Notes: generated from the sequence alone by a model not told the origin. A stretch of DNA of 64,000 nucleotides from Palsa-504 sp963808615 (GCA_963808615.1 CAWEGV010000002.1:186001-250000); one strand, 5' to 3'; positions 16,331 through 25,229 are shown, numbered from the stretch's first letter. A program made the numbers and translations.

Positions 16331-17602
16331 CTAATCACCGACTGGGAGGATCCGCGGTGGCTCGCGCAGCACCTGGGCGGCCAGCGACCGGGCGCGCCGC
16401 AGGTTCTTGCCGCTGATCGTCACCTCGGCTAGCACGGTCGCGAACGTGTTGTCGCGGCCGGCAACGTCCTGGCCGATCTCGCCGAAGATGTCCACCTCGA
16501 CTCCTAGGTTGCCCTCGGGGGTGACAGCCGCAAACGGCAGGCCAGCCAATCGGCCTGTTGCCGGGGCGTACACGATGGAGTTAACCACCGCGCACCGGGG
16601 CTTACGGCTCGGCTTGAGCGTCTGGGGCAGGTCAAGGCTGCTGCGAAGCTGGGCCTCGATCAGGTCGACGCCCCACACCGCCTCGACCATCTGGTGGATC
16701 CGCGTGCCACCCATCCGGGAGTTCACCTCGACCACGCGCGGGCCGCGGCTGGTGCATTTGCCCTCCACCTGCAGCACCCCGCGGCGGAACCCGAACGCTT
16801 TAACTGTCTGCACGCTCAGATCGACCAGCCCGGCCACGGCCTTCTTGTTGTGGTCAGCCGGCAGGTGCAAGCCGGTCTCCTGGAACGAGGGTTCGGCGGT
16901 CGGCCAGTTCTGCGACACGCTGGAGAACACGCACTCGCCGTCCTGCATGACCAGATCGACGTCGAACTCCACCCCGTCCAGGTACTGCTCCAGGAGCAGG
17001 TCGCTGCCAGCGCGGAAGATCGTGTTGTACTCAGGGGTCACGACCGCGCGGACGAGCTTGTACACCCCGGGCAGCGACTCGAAGCCGTCAACCCGGACGC
17101 ACCCCATTGACTCCGCGCCGAACTCCGGCTTGACGACAGCGGGAAACCCCACCTCGGCGGCGGCGGCGAACAGCTCATCCAGGGATCGGACCCGCAGAGC
17201 CTTCGGTGTCGGCAGCCCTAGCCGCGCGGACAGCTCGCGGGTACGGACCTTGCTGCGCGCCGAGTCGACCACCTCAGGCGGGTTGCCCGGCAGCCCCAGC
17301 GCCGCGGCTACCCGCGCCGCTTCAGACGCGGAGTCCTCCCAGAACGTCAGCACACCATCGGCCCGCACGCCCGAACGCTCCAAGGCGCCGAGGATCGCTG
17401 CGGCATCCACGTCCGGGTCACCGCTGAACGGCGTTGCCACCCACCGTGTCCCGGCGATCTGGCCTGCGAGCGACTCCGACCAGTGCCCTGGCTCCTCGAC
17501 GATCACCAGGCGCGCGCCCAGCCTGGCCAGCCGCTCGTAGTAGCGGCGCTTGCCCTCGTAACCGGCCCCGACCACGACCACGGTGGGCCCGTCGATGGTC
17601 AT
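16331..17602 (-). CDS. ATP-grasp ligase, carnosine-synthase-like
   Basis: Predicted carboxylate-amine ligase that forms a peptide or amide bond with ATP through an acyl-phosphate. The 423 aa have a PreATP-grasp Rossmann-like N-terminus (VVVVGAGYEGKRRYYERL), then the ATP-grasp fold: FPAVVKPEFGAESMGCVRV (nucleotide Lys), LLLEQYLDGVEFDVDLVM, and VVEVNSRMGGTRIHQMVE with the Mg-binding Glu and Asn. The following WGVDLIEAQLRSSL is characteristic of the carnosine synthase/BacD-like group. The ATG overlaps the stop of the MFS gene by 4 bases (ATGA), so ligase and exporter are translationally coupled. Substrates unknown. Confidence 0.8.
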   Translation of the reverse strand: MTIDGPTVVVVGAGYEGKRRYYERLARLGARLVIVEEPGHWSESLAGQIAGTRWVATPFSGDPDVDAAAILGALERSGVRADGVLTFWEDSASEAARVAAALGLPGNPPEVVDSARSKVRTRELSARLGLPTPKALRVRSLDELFAAAAEVGFPAVVKPEFGAESMGCVRVDGFESLPGVYKLVRAVVTPEYNTIFRAGSDLLLEQYLDGVEFDVDLVMQDGECVFSSVSQNWPTAEPSFQETGLHLPADHNKKAVAGLVDLSVQTVKAFGFRRGVLQVEGKCTSRGPRVVEVNSRMGGTRIHQMVEAVWGVDLIEAQLRSSLDLPQTLKPSRKPRCAVVNSIVYAPATGRLAGLPFAAVTPEGNLGVEVDIFGEIGQDVAGRDNTFATVLAEVTISGKNLRRARSLAAQVLREPPRILPVGD

Positions 17603-19278
17603 GCCTCGCTCCAGCGCGGGTCGTCCACCACCGCCGTCTCACCCGGCGGAACCTGCACTCCAGGCGCGGTGCTGCTCAGATCGAGCGCGGGCCGTAGGCC
17701 TGGCGCCGCCTCCAGGGCGCCGAGCAGCGCGTCGCCTTCCACGCGGAGCAACGTCGTGTCCATCTCCGTGGTCACGGTGGCGTTGCGGGGGGCCTGGTCG
17801 AGCAGGCCGCGCTCGCCAAAGCTGTCGCCAGGACCCAGATGCACCACGGCCTTGCCATCTCTGTGCACCGCGACGCGGCCATCCACCACGGCATAGAAGG
17901 CGTGCGCCGGAGCCCCCTGCACCACGACGTCAATCCCCGGTGGCAGTGGGCAGAACTGGGCGGCCGAGGCGAGCTGCTCCAGCACGATCTGCGGCACGCC
18001 CGCTGTGACCGGAAGGCCTCGCAGGACCGTCACCCGGGAGGCGAGCGCGTCGGCGCTCCGCGCGTTGAGCGCATCGAGCCCGCGCAGGCCCAGACGGCAC
18101 AGCAGGGTGACCGCCACGGCGACGCCGCCGAGGATCAGCAGGCTGGCCCGCAAGGATGTAGCGGTCACCAGAACCGACGCCAGCACTGCGCCAGCGATCG
18201 TCGCGGCCACTGACACGGCGTCGAAGATCCCGATCACCCGCCCGAGCGCCTCGCGCGGGGCGATTCGCGCCAGTGCCGTCTCGCCGACCACCTCGCAGGA
18301 GACGAGGCCGGCGTTTCCGATCACGGTGACTGCCAGCGCGATCGTCAGCACCTGGACGCCGGCGTAGGCGAGCTGGGTGGCGCAGGCCAGCAAGCCGGTG
18401 ACGACGACGATCAGGGATACCCGCCTGTCTGTGGACAGTCGGCCGTTGACCAGCGCGCTCACCAATCCGCCGGCGCCCGCGGCCGTCAGCAGGACACCGT
18501 AGCCGCCGTTTCCGAGGCCAAGTGAGTGCGTGGCGTACACCACGAGCTGCACCGTCTGGGCTCCGTAGGTGAATTCGACCATCGCTACGATCACGATCAG
18601 CCACGGCGCGAATGCAGTTGCCCGCACCGTCCGCAGACCCCCGGCCAGCTGGGCAACCCCGGACGCACGCCCGCGGGCCGGAGCCGTGTCGGCGCGCATC
18701 GTCGAGATCAGCAGCGCGGAGATGGCGAATGTCGCCCCGTTGGCCAGGAATGCGACCCAGGCGGGGGCCACTGCGAGCAGGATCGCGCCAATAGCCGGGC
18801 CGATGAGGATGCCGAGATCCTGGACCGTGTGCAGCAGCGCGTTTGCCGGACCGAGGCGGCCCTCACCGACTAGACGCGGGAGGAGCGCCATCGTCGCCGG
18901 TCGCTCCGCGCAGCCCGCGGCCGAGGCCAGGGCGGTGAACGCGATGACCAGCGCTACCGGGCCAGCGCTGGCGGCCGTCGCAGCCAAGGCAGCCATGACC
19001 AGCACACGCAGGACGTCACCGGCCAGCAAGACGGCGCGCCGCCGATACCGGTCGGCGATGGTCCCCCCGAACGGGCCGAGCAGCACGTACGGCACAAGTC
19101 GGCAGATCGTGGCGGCACCGACCCAGACGGCCGAGTGGGTGGCGCTATACACGTATCCGAGCAGCGCGGCGTTGTACAGCCAGTTACCGATCTGCGAAGC
19201 GGCGCTGGCCCCGATCAGCGCGCGGGCAGCGGGAATCGCCAGGACGTCTCGATACGCCCGGGCAGTCGGCTCAGCCAT
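17599..19278 (-). CDS. MFS transporter fused to a cyclic-nucleotide-binding domain
   Basis: A 559-aa membrane protein. Residues about 1-405 are an MFS_3-type efflux permease (RALIGASAASQIGNWLYNAA; FGGTIADRYRRRAVLLAGD between helices 2 and 3). Residues about 430-540 form a cNMP-binding fold with PPGIDVVVQGAPAHAFYAVV and the phosphate-binding cassette GDSFGERGLLDQAPRNATV (FGE...R.A). The cytoplasmic domain could sense cAMP or cGMP and gate the permease. It starts 39 bases after the cyclase gene and overlaps the ATP-grasp ligase start, which suggests export of the ligase product. Whether the domain truly binds cNMP is untested. Confidence 0.85.
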   Translation of the reverse strand: MAEPTARAYRDVLAIPAARALIGASAASQIGNWLYNAALLGYVYSATHSAVWVGAATICRLVPYVLLGPFGGTIADRYRRRAVLLAGDVLRVLVMAALAATAASAGPVALVIAFTALASAAGCAERPATMALLPRLVGEGRLGPANALLHTVQDLGILIGPAIGAILLAVAPAWVAFLANGATFAISALLISTMRADTAPARGRASGVAQLAGGLRTVRATAFAPWLIVIVAMVEFTYGAQTVQLVVYATHSLGLGNGGYGVLLTAAGAGGLVSALVNGRLSTDRRVSLIVVVTGLLACATQLAYAGVQVLTIALAVTVIGNAGLVSCEVVGETALARIAPREALGRVIGIFDAVSVAATIAGAVLASVLVTATSLRASLLILGGVAVAVTLLCRLGLRGLDALNARSADALASRVTVLRGLPVTAGVPQIVLEQLASAAQFCPLPPGIDVVVQGAPAHAFYAVVDGRVAVHRDGKAVVHLGPGDSFGERGLLDQAPRNATVTTEMDTTLLRVEGDALLGALEAAPGLRPALDLSSTAPGVQVPPGETAVVDDPRWSEA

Positions 19279-19317
19279 CGCCTGCCGCTGCGGTTTGCTC
19301 CGGCCCGGGTGCCGTCA

Positions 19318-22300
19318 TCATCGGGCCTTGATCCGTGATTCTGTGCGGGACAGGTCAGCGGCGCGGCCCAGCAACGGCTGGCAGCCCAGCCGCTCAGCGA
19401 TGTCGCGAGCTTCGCCGATCGCGGCCCCGGCGGCATCGTGGTCCTCCATGCGGAGCAGGTAATCGGCGTGATCGAGCAGCCCGTGAGCGAGATGGTATGG
19501 GGTGGACTGCTGGCGCAGGCCGGCGATCGCGGCCGTGAATGCCGGGCCGGCGGCCGGATCGCCGTCCCGGGCGGTGAGCCTGACCCGGGCCAGGTCGCGT
19601 TCGGCGCGCTGCATGGGGACCAGCTGACCGCCCGGGTAGCCGTCCAGCAGGGCCAGCAGTTCGCGGGTGGTGGCGGTGTCGGCCAGGTGGTGGGCGGCGC
19701 GGGCGGCCAGCGGCCACGCCCACCGCAGGTACTCGGCGCTGATCCCCATGACGCCAGCCTGATCGAGGGCAGTGCGGGCGTGGCGAAGCGCGGCGGTGAG
19801 CTGGCGGCGGGCGGCGGCGGTGAACGCCTCCGCGACCGCGATGAGCGCCTGATCCTGGGGGTCTTCGGTGGCCCGCAGGTCGTCCAGCCCGGCCAGGGCC
19901 GCCTGGGCGGCGGGAACCTCGCCACGAAGCGCCGCCAGCCAGGCCCGGCAGCAGACCAGGAACTCGATTCCGGCCAGGCCGTCGGCGTCGAGGGCCTGGG
20001 CCAGCTCAGCGTCGGCGGCGTCCCAGTCGCCGGTCATCAGCAGCGCCTGGGCCAGGTTCTCGACCGCGACCGCGAGCAGGGTGCGGGCGCCGACCCGGCG
20101 CAGCTGGGCGACGGCGGCGCGGGCGGCCTCCGCGCCGGCGGCCGGGTCGGTACCGGTCACCGCGTCGGCCAGGTTGAGCAGCGCACGGCCCAGAGCCAGG
20201 CTGTCGTCGGCCTGCCCGGCCAGCCGGGCGGCCTCCCGGAAATAGGCAGCCGCCTCCGGTCTCCGCCCGACGTGGCCGTAGCTGATCCCGCGGGTGGTGA
20301 ACAGGCTGGCCAGAGTGGCGTCATCCACGGGCAGGTCCTGGCCCAGGGCCAGGGCCTCGTCGGACAGCGCGTTCGCGGCGGGTGATCCGGCGTGTACTTC
20401 AAGCGCCGCCATTTCTCTCATGGCCCGGACGGTGTCGGCGTCCGGGTCGGCCCGCAGCACAGCCAGGGCGGCGGTGAGTTGCTCCCGTGCCTCGCCATAC
20501 CGGCCCCACTGGCGCAACGCCTCCCCGGCGATCACCTGGGCGCGGGCAGCCGAGCGGGCATCGCCGCCCTGCCGGTACAGCTCCCCGGCCTGGCCAACCC
20601 GCTCGACCGCCGCGGCGTAATCGGCTGTGGTGAGGGCGGCCTGCGCAGCGTATTCCCACAACGCCGCGGCGGCCGTTTGCTGCCCGTCGACGGCATCGGC
20701 CTGGGTCAGCTGGGCGGCGGCAGAGTAGCTAGCGGCGGCCAGCGCCGGGGCCCCGGTCCGGTCGGCTCGCTCGGCAGCGCGGGTGAGCGCGGCGATCGCC
20801 TGGGCGCGGATTTCCCTGGCGTGAGGGGCATCTGGAATCGCCTCCAGCGCGTCGAGGTAGTGCCGGGCGATCACCTCGGCCACTTCCTCGCCGTCGCCGG
20901 GGAAGACCGCGCGCAGGTGAGCGGCGACCTTCAGGTGCCGCTCCTTGCGGTCCCGGCGCGACAGGGTGTCGTAGGCGACCTGCCGCAGCATCTCCTGGGC
21001 GAACCCATAGCTGCCCTTTTCCGGCGACAGCGGGTCGGCGGACACGGTGAACACCTCGCGGCGCACCAGCTCGGCCAGCGCCGCGCGCACCACGGGTTCC
21101 TCCTGCCCGGAGACCGCGGTCAGGGCCTCGGCCGGGAAGGTGGTGCCCAGCACCGCCGCGTCGGCCACCAGCCGCCGCACCCCGGGGTCCAGGGCATCGA
21201 GCCGGGCGGCCAGCAGCGCGTGCAGGCTGTCCGGCACGGCCAGCTCGCCGACGTCCCCGGTCAGCCGGTAAACCCCCTCGACCGGCTGCACGATGTCCCG
21301 GTCAACCAGCGACCGCACCGTCTCCACCGCGAACAGCGGGATCCCCTGCGCCTGGGCGGTAATCTTCGCCCGCGCCGCCGCCGGCATCCCCGGTACCAGC
21401 GCATCCACCAGCGCCTCCATCGACGCCCCGTCCAGCGGGTCCAGCGTCAGCGCGGTTCGGTTCCGGCCGGTGCCGAAGCCCGGGCGGGCCTGGCCCAGCT
21501 CCGGGCGGGCGAACACCAGTACGTACACCGGCAGGTCCCGCGCCCAGTCGACCAGGTAGTCCAGGAAGTCCAGCAGCCCCGCATCGGCGTGCTGGGCATC
21601 CTCCACCAGCAGCACCACCGGGAGCTCGGCCGCCAGCCGCTCGAAGAACAGCCGCCACCCGGCAAACAGCTCCTCCCGCGACAAGGCCCCCCCGGCATCC
21701 CCGTCAGCCGCCACGCCGAGCAGCCGACCCAACCGCACCCCCACATAGGCGCGCTCACCAGGGTCCGTCATGTACCGGGCCAGACCCTCGGCCAGCTTGC
21801 CCGCGACCACGTCCGCGGAGTCTTCCTCGGCGATGCCCAGCCGCTGCCGGACGATCTGCGCCAGGGCCCAGAACGAGACGCCTTCCCCGTAGGACAAGCA
21901 CCGGCCCCGGTGCCACCACATCTGCGCCTTGAGCCCGTCGGCGTACTTCTCGAACTCCCAGCCCAGCCGCGACTTGCCCACCCCGGCCGGCCCGGACACC
22001 AGCACCAGCCGCGGCACCCGCCGGTCCGCCGCCGCATGAAACAAATCCTTGACCGTCCGCAGCTCCGCATCCCGCCCGGTCAGCGGCGCCTCCAGCCCAT
22101 CCACCCGCTGGCTCCCGCCCACCGCCGACAACACCCGGGTCGCCCGCCACAACTGCACCGGCCCGGCCTTCCCCTTCAGCGCATGCTCCCCGGCATCAGC
22201 AAACCCGATCGCGCTGCCAGTCAGCCGCTGCGTCGCCCCGTCGGCCAGCACCCAACCCGGCTCGGCCGCCGCCTGCACCCGCGACGCCGTATTGACCGCA

Positions 22301-22899
22301 TCGCCCGCGACCATCCCCTCGCCGACCGCGGCCAAGGTCACCGCCACCTCGCCGGTCACCACCCCGGCCCGGGCGGCCAGCCCCGGCAGTCCTACCTCGG
22401 CCCCCAGCTCGGCCACCGCGCTCACCAGGTCCAGCGCGGCCCGGACGGCCCGTTCCGCGTCTCCCTCGGTGGCGGCCGGGGTGCCCCAGACCGCCATCAC
22501 CGCATCCCCGATGAACTTCTCCACCACCCCGCCGTACCGGGTGATCACCGTCCGGGCCACCGCGAAGTACTGCGACAGCAGCTCGCGGACCGCCTCAGGA
22601 TCTCGCGCCTCCGACAGCGGGGTGAACCCGACCACATCACAGAACAGCACCGAGCACACCCGCCGCTCCGCCGCCGGCTCCGGGCCCGGCCCCGAACCCG
22701 CCGCCGCCGAGGCCGGTGTCGGCACAGCCACAGGTGGTACCGCCGCGATATCGGTAAGCGCGAAGCCGCAGACGCGACAGAAACGCTTACCGGGAGTAAA
22801 CGGCGCACCGCACCCTGGGCAGCCGCCCACCGGCGCGCCGCAATCCGCGCAGAACCGATCGCCCTCCTCCAGCGTCGCACCGCACCGTCCACACCCCAC
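19318..22899 (-). CDS. Zinc-ribbon/class III nucleotide cyclase/ATPase/TPR regulator
   Basis: 1193-aa multidomain signalling protein, GTG start. Order: double zinc ribbon (residues 2-46, four CxxC knuckles); class III cyclase (about 80-255) with metal Asp88 (LFCDVVGFT) and Asp132 (KFIGDAVMAVWG), Lys128, Asp200 and NTASR (203-207), all expected of an active adenylate cyclase; AAA/NB-type ATPase with Walker A GPAGVGKS (303-310) and Walker B VVLLVEDAQHAD; then a long TPR-like helical array to the C-terminus. It heads a leftward operon with the CNB-MFS transporter and ATP-grasp ligase. The input signal is unknown. A shredded paralogue lies at 7246-7796. Confidence 0.88.
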   Translation of the reverse strand: MGCGRCGATLEEGDRFCADCGAPVGGCPGCGAPFTPGKRFCRVCGFALTDIAAVPPVAVPTPASAAAGSGPGPEPAAERRVCSVLFCDVVGFTPLSEARDPEAVRELLSQYFAVARTVITRYGGVVEKFIGDAVMAVWGTPAATEGDAERAVRAALDLVSAVAELGAEVGLPGLAARAGVVTGEVAVTLAAVGEGMVAGDAVNTASRVQAAAEPGWVLADGATQRLTGSAIGFADAGEHALKGKAGPVQLWRATRVLSAVGGSQRVDGLEAPLTGRDAELRTVKDLFHAAADRRVPRLVLVSGPAGVGKSRLGWEFEKYADGLKAQMWWHRGRCLSYGEGVSFWALAQIVRQRLGIAEEDSADVVAGKLAEGLARYMTDPGERAYVGVRLGRLLGVAADGDAGGALSREELFAGWRLFFERLAAELPVVLLVEDAQHADAGLLDFLDYLVDWARDLPVYVLVFARPELGQARPGFGTGRNRTALTLDPLDGASMEALVDALVPGMPAAARAKITAQAQGIPLFAVETVRSLVDRDIVQPVEGVYRLTGDVGELAVPDSLHALLAARLDALDPGVRRLVADAAVLGTTFPAEALTAVSGQEEPVVRAALAELVRREVFTVSADPLSPEKGSYGFAQEMLRQVAYDTLSRRDRKERHLKVAAHLRAVFPGDGEEVAEVIARHYLDALEAIPDAPHAREIRAQAIAALTRAAERADRTGAPALAAASYSAAAQLTQADAVDGQQTAAAALWEYAAQAALTTADYAAAVERVGQAGELYRQGGDARSAARAQVIAGEALRQWGRYGEAREQLTAALAVLRADPDADTVRAMREMAALEVHAGSPAANALSDEALALGQDLPVDDATLASLFTTRGISYGHVGRRPEAAAYFREAARLAGQADDSLALGRALLNLADAVTGTDPAAGAEAARAAVAQLRRVGARTLLAVAVENLAQALLMTGDWDAADAELAQALDADGLAGIEFLVCCRAWLAALRGEVPAAQAALAGLDDLRATEDPQDQALIAVAEAFTAAARRQLTAALRHARTALDQAGVMGISAEYLRWAWPLAARAAHHLADTATTRELLALLDGYPGGQLVPMQRAERDLARVRLTARDGDPAAGPAFTAAIAGLRQQSTPYHLAHGLLDHADYLLRMEDHDAAGAAIGEARDIAERLGCQPLLGRAADLSRTESRIKAR

Positions 22900-23184
22900 G
22901 CAACGCTCCCCACGCCCGGCACGTTAACCCTGGTCAAACCTGCATGTAACCGACATTGTAGGTCCTGGCCGCTCAGCCGGTAATAGCTCCAGAGATCCGC
23001 AGGGGTTTCTTTGTCTTGCTAAAGGGCTCAGCATTGATCGAGAGCCTTGGCCGTCGCAACGCCGAGGAGACCCCTAACCCCAGGACCATCCGGCCGCCGC
23101 ATGAGCGTGTCAGGAATGCACGGATCGAGCGCATACAGCTCCCGGGTTGCCGGCAGCGTGCACCGGACCCAAGCACGTTCCGGC
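22900..23184. other. Divergent/intergenic region upstream of the cyclase
   Basis: About 285 bases with no convincing gene. It must hold the promoter of the leftward cyclase operon. A TTGACC box reads leftward near 22935, but no clear -10 could be paired with it. Confidence 0.3.
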
Positions 23185-23598
23185 TCAGGCGAAGTCGGCC
23201 TCGGTGATGCCGTCGGCATGGCCGTCCGGCCACTGCACCAGCTCGATCCGGTAGCCGTCCGGGTCGGTGATCCAGCTGGTCCGCGGCCCGCTCTCGCCGG
23301 CGGGCAGTCCGGGCGGCTCAGCCACGATCCCCTGCGCGGCAAGATCGGCCACGGTCGCCTCCAGCGACTCGACCTTGATGACGAGATGGCTGATGCCGGT
23401 GCCGAGGTCGACCGCGCCCCTGGCCGCGTCGTAAACCAGCTCTATGGTGACGAAGCCGTCGCTCGGCAGCCGGAGCATGGTCAAGCTGCCGGACGCCGTC
23501 CCTTCCACGGTCCCGACGACCGTGTAGCCGAGGGCGGTGTAGAACGCGAGTGACCGCTCCAGATCGCTGACCCGCAGGCCGACGTGCAGGGTGCGCAC
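23185..23598 (-). CDS. VOC family (glyoxalase-like) protein
   Basis: Single-domain vicinal-oxygen-chelate protein, 137 aa from GTG 23598. The N-terminal HVGLRVSDLERSLAFYTALGY carries the first metal His. ISHLVIKVESLEATVADLAA begins the second beta-alpha-beta-beta-beta unit with the second His, and TSWITDPDGYRIELVQ ends with the metal Glu. This pattern fits lactoylglutathione-lyase-like or dioxygenase-like VOC proteins. No good ribosome site precedes the GTG; the frame extends upstream but loses family resemblance. No operon partner. Confidence 0.75.
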   Translation of the reverse strand: MRTLHVGLRVSDLERSLAFYTALGYTVVGTVEGTASGSLTMLRLPSDGFVTIELVYDAARGAVDLGTGISHLVIKVESLEATVADLAAQGIVAEPPGLPAGESGPRTSWITDPDGYRIELVQWPDGHADGITEADFA

Positions 23599-23991
23599 AG
23601 CGGGCAACTCTAGTCGACTGTGAGTCAGGCCGAACCCTGGTGGAGGGCCTCCTGTGCAGCGTCCCCGCCATGTCGACGAGGACCAGCCAGTTACCCGGCG
23701 AGCCCCGGGTTCGGGTCTTTGCGGCCGGACAGCCGAAAGGACGACCAGTTTGGCCAGGCCGGCGAATGGTAGCCGCCTTAGGGCCTTATCCCGGAGACCC
23801 CGTCCGATGGGAGGGCGAAATGGCTTGGGTTGGGTTTGCCGCCCGGCGCCGGATCTTGCCGCCGGAGACAGCCTGTGCCCGATGCGGACACGCCGATACA
23901 TTTCACTTCAGGAAGCCGCATCTCGGAGCGCGATCCGTGCAGCTCATAGGGCTTTGCTCTCCGCCCTGCGGGCGGGATACGGTTGGTCGTC
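23599..23991. other. Intergenic stretch between VOC genes
   Basis: About 390 bases with no recognisable gene. An in-frame extension of the downstream VOC frame runs through it but shows no domain. The missing body of the VOC relic at 23992 may once have occupied this area. Confidence 0.3.
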
Positions 23992-24039
23992 ATGGCCGAT
24001 CCTGTGGGCAGCGAGTTCTGTGTGCTGAGGCCGCGATGA
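23992..24039 (+). pseudogene. Relic of a VOC-domain C-terminus
   Basis: A 15-codon frame MADPVGSEFCVLRPR ending in TGA, whose ATGA overlaps the next gene's start. It closely resembles the last residues of both VOC domains of the next protein (LADPEGNEFCVLEPG and LADPDDNEFCVLTPR). It is best read as the tail of an upstream VOC gene whose body was deleted, with the original coupling to its neighbour kept. Confidence 0.55.
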
Positions 24040-24758
24040 CGCTCAAGCTCGCCACCTTGACGTGGGATGCGTCCGAGCCGTTGCGTCTGGCCAGGTTCTG
24101 GGCCACGGCGCTGGACTGGGAGATCTCCGGCGAGACGGACGACATTGTCGGCCTGGTGCCGACGGACGGGACCGGTTTCACGTTCGATTTCGCTCCTGGG
24201 GCGGGGAAGGAGGCCGGAAGGAACCGGATCCATCTCGACCTGAGCAGCCGGTCGGCCGAAGACCAGCACGCCACCGTGGCCCGTCTGACTGGCCTGGGCG
24301 CCAGCGAGATCGACATTGGTCAGGGGCCGGATGCCCCTCACGTCGTTCTGGCCGACCCGGAAGGCAACGAATTCTGCGTTCTGGAGCCGGGCAACAGGTT
24401 CGTCACCTACGCGAGCCGTGTCGGGTCCCTGACGTGCGACGGCTCCCGTGCCGTGGGATACTTCTGGAGCCAGGCGCTGGGGTGGCCGCTGGTCTGGGAC
24501 CAGGACGGGGAGACCGCGATCCGCGCGCCGGACGGCGCGGGGCAGTTCATTACCTGGGGTCCGCCGCTTGCGCCGAAGCGTGGAAAGAACCGGCTGCATC
24601 TCGACGTGGCGCCGCCGCCGGACGGGGACCAGAGGACCCAGGTGGAGCGGATCTTGTCGCTCGGCGCCAAGCGGATCGACGTCGGGCAAGGCGAGGTGCC
24701 GTGGGTCGTGTTGGCCGACCCCGATGACAACGAGTTCTGCGTCCTGACTCCGAGATAG
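24036..24758 (+). CDS. Two-domain VOC (glyoxalase-like) protein
   Basis: A 240-aa protein of two tandem glyoxalase-like domains, starting at ATG 24036 (MTLKLATLTWDASEPLRLAR). The domains are clear duplicates: domain 1 has FWATALDWEIS, KNRIHLDLS-like and VVLADPEGNEFCVL; domain 2 has YFWSQALGWPLVW, GKNRLHLDVAPPP and VVLADPDDNEFCVL. This family ('VOC family protein, glyoxalase-like') is common in actinomycetes and usually of unknown substrate; some members confer resistance by sequestration. A longer upstream frame (from 23640) is rejected because it has no domain. Confidence 0.85.
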   Translation: MTLKLATLTWDASEPLRLARFWATALDWEISGETDDIVGLVPTDGTGFTFDFAPGAGKEAGRNRIHLDLSSRSAEDQHATVARLTGLGASEIDIGQGPDAPHVVLADPEGNEFCVLEPGNRFVTYASRVGSLTCDGSRAVGYFWSQALGWPLVWDQDGETAIRAPDGAGQFITWGPPLAPKRGKNRLHLDVAPPPDGDQRTQVERILSLGAKRIDVGQGEVPWVVLADPDDNEFCVLTPR

Positions 24759-24759
24759 A

Positions 24760-24780
24760 GGCGCATCTGGGGGCTGCGCC
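24760..24780. terminator. Short hairpin after the two-domain VOC gene
   Basis: GGCGCA (24760-24765) pairs with TGCGCC (24775-24780) around a 9-base G-rich loop, right after the stop codon. Plausible but weak terminator. Confidence 0.35.
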
Positions 24781-24834
24781 GGGGCTCCGGTGCAGGCTCT
24801 GGTGACGGCGTGCGTCGCGCGCTATGCCAGGATC

Positions 24835-24945
24835 ATGAGGTATCCCGACGGCGGCGGGCTGACCGCCGCAGACGGGCCCGCCGCGAGCGGTTGCGGCTGG
24901 CTGCCGCGGAGCTGATCGAGGCCGGGGCCAGCGACCGGCAATGCC
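24835..24945 (+). pseudogene. IS630-type transposase N-terminus, broken
   Basis: ATG 24835 opens MRYPDGGGLTAA, the characteristic start of helix-turn-helix IS630-family transposases in actinomycetes. After a frame change the next part reads RARRERLRLAAAELIEAGAS, also family-like, then stops. Everything downstream is missing and group II intron sequence follows directly. No terminal repeats were found. Confidence 0.5.
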
Positions 24946-25190
24946 GCTGATAAGTTCCGCCAGGCCGGCCACTACGTGGTGCGAAGGCTCCGCTCTTTGA
25001 TGATCAAGAAGCGGGGCCGGACCCTGCGCGCAGGCCAGGCCCAGGCGTGGACCGGGGAGTGGTTCAACGGGCACGGCCTGTACCGGCTCCGCGGCACCAT
25101 CCGCTATCCGAAGGCAGCGTAACCATGCCAGGAAGATCATCGGTAAGCCGTATGCGGGAAAACCGCACGTACGGATTGAAAGGGGGATGG
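24946..25190 (+). mobile_element. 3' remnant of a group II intron (maturase tail + domain V)
   Basis: The frame ending at TAA 25120-25122 reads VRRLRSLMIKKRGRTLRAGQ, then AWTGEWFNGHGLYRLRGTIR. This is the conserved C-terminal end of a group II intron reverse transcriptase/maturase; the RT domains are gone. Just downstream, 25145-25177 is a well-preserved domain V. The element is 5'-truncated, consistent with incomplete retrohoming or later deletion, and abuts the IS630-type fragment. Confidence 0.7.
25145..25177 (+). ncRNA. Group II intron domain V
   Basis: The hairpin AAGCCGTATGCGG-GAAA-ACCGCACGTACGGATT has the features of catalytic domain V: an AGC triad at its base, a GNRA-type GAAA loop region and the GTA bulge side. 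It is the most conserved part of the intron and identifies the remnant independently of the protein fragment. Confidence 0.7.
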
Positions 25191-25229
25191 GGAAACGGGC
25201 CGCTTGCGGCACCGCGCCCCTGACTACCA

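Noticed and set aside
20392..22983. 863-codon frame antisense to the cyclase
   Set aside because: Arg/Pro/Gln-rich mirror of the cyclase coding strand, no motif, no ribosome site.
23640..24035. N-terminal extension of the two-domain VOC protein
   Set aside because: No domain in the extension; a VOC start ATG at 24036 is coupled to the preceding stop.
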